Shown here: in pieces, positions 36,837 to 37,308 of the stretch
Numbering within the stretch: the first letter of the stretch is position 1
How the letters are laid out: each line of letters begins with the position of its first letter
Source: Alphaproteobacteria bacterium
GTDB lineage: Bacteria; Pseudomonadota; Alphaproteobacteria; ATCC43930; CGMCC-115725
Reading direction: 5' to 3'
DNA length: 37,308 bases
Assembly: GCA_019240125.1 (NCBI GenBank)
Contig: JAFAYW010000097.1
Coordinates: 1-37,308 of the forward strand
Program-made: the position numbers and the translations under genes
The notes under the pieces: model-generated
Databases searched by the model: none
Told to the model about the DNA's origin: nothing
The model's input: only the letters and a program-made list of their open reading frames with translations

Positions 36837-37233
36837 GCTTCCCCTCCCGATCGGGCACCCGCGGCGGCGGACACATCCACCTTCATAGCCGGTTGCGGAA
36901 GCCGAACACAGTTCGCTTTTTACGTACGTCTCCGCGCGCCACCCGATTCACCGGCAATCCCTGGCGTATCGCCCGTTTCCGTCAGACGCGTTGAGCGCGG
37001 CAATGTGGACCGCCTCGTCGAGGAGCATTTCATAGGATGGGCTGAGCGAAGCAAAACCCCTCGCTGCACCGGCGGTTGGATAATGACTCCGCGCCTGCTC
37101 TAGCCATTCTTCGCTTGCTGCGGCGAGTTCAGGGCGCGGATCCGGCTCATCGGTGTGAGCTCCATTACATCGGCCATATTGAGCGGGAGGCTACAATGAA
37201 GAGGTGAGCAACGCAGCGATAGGAGAGCAGCAG
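36837..37233. other. 397-bp region without a convincing intact gene
   Basis: On the minus strand a stop-free frame runs from 37190 to a TGA at 36948 (about 80 codons, with text such as PELAAASEEWLEQARSHY and YEMLLDEAVHIAALNA that looks protein-like). It has no ATG, GTG or TTG near its beginning, since a TAG lies at 37193-37191, so it could be the remains of a gene, or chance in GC-rich DNA. The palindrome CCCGATCGGG is at 36846-36855, beside the ribosome site of the secreted-protein gene. No RNA gene or repeat is seen. Confidence 0.3.
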
Positions 37234-37308
37234 ATGTTCGCATTCATGAAACGGACTGGCCGTGAAACCGTGGAAGGGGCGCAACCCGTCACGTTAACGG
37301 TGGCCGAA
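37234..37308 (+). CDS. Start of an unknown protein, cut by right edge
   Basis: The first 25 codons of a gene running off the window. ATG 37234 is preceded by AGGAGAG with a six-base spacer, a strong ribosome site. The visible peptide is MFAFMKRTGRETVEGAQPVT and five more residues, basic and hydrophilic with no signal peptide. Too short to assign to a family. It is transcribed away from dnaA. Confidence 0.55.
   Translation, partial: MFAFMKRTGRETVEGAQPVTLTVAE

Noticed and set aside
36340-36994. Several plus-strand frames of 60-150 codons left of the right edge
   Set aside because: They lack ribosome sites and motifs and are Arg/Pro-rich mirrors of the minus-strand secreted-protein gene.

Overview
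The window is GC-rich, densely coded chromosome of an alphaproteobacterium. Protein content and gene order suggest a Rhodospirillales-like or uncultured relative. That placement is inferred from one conserved block, dgt-argS-SPOR-nagZ-(M50)-scpA-scpB-tatB-tatC-serS-surE-nlpD next to yajC-secD-secF, and from the replication set gyrB-recF-dnaN-dnaA at the right end. No rRNA, tRNA, IS element, phage or CRISPR array was seen.

Layout. Positions 1-1026 hold gatC and the start of gatA (tRNA amidotransferase), both on the minus strand. gatA runs off the left edge and looks chimeric. Positions 1131-3244 hold an XRE/MmyB-type regulator, apparently leaderless, and an MFS transporter. Positions 3440-6817 hold yajC-secD-secF and an Mth938-like gene; a 22-codon reading frame bridges secD and secF exactly. 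A DUF815 ATPase (7033-7890) diverges from yajC. Positions 7922-19655 are one long minus-strand series covering cell division and wall turnover (degenerate LytM factor, NagZ, SPOR protein), Tat export without a local tatA, ScpAB, two aminoacyl-tRNA synthetases, SurE and a dGTPase. Several ATGA/GTGA stop-start overlaps indicate translational coupling.

Positions 19708-29467 are an accessory metabolic region: peroxiredoxin, MDR oxidoreductase, PanE-like reductase, a membrane protein with a basic Ala/Lys/Pro tail, two MFS carriers, an M81 (MlrC-like) peptidase, a nitronate monooxygenase and a LysR regulator. Its gaps contain dispersed palindromic repeats and operator-like inverted repeats. Positions 29484-36110 carry gyrB, recF, dnaN and dnaA, all minus strand. 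dnaA is followed by a triplicated 16-bp unit containing its own last codons and is preceded by an AT-rich gap with a perfect inverted repeat.

The last 1.2 kb holds no intact gene: a probable small secreted protein broken by three frame changes, a start-less open frame, and the first 25 codons of a gene cut by the right edge.

I did not find a clearly new multi-gene system. The observations most worth a second look are the gatA fusion at the amidase signature, the secD-secF bridging micro-ORF, the leaderless regulator promoter, the LysR/NMO operator layout, the dnaA stop-codon triplication and the frameshifted secreted gene.
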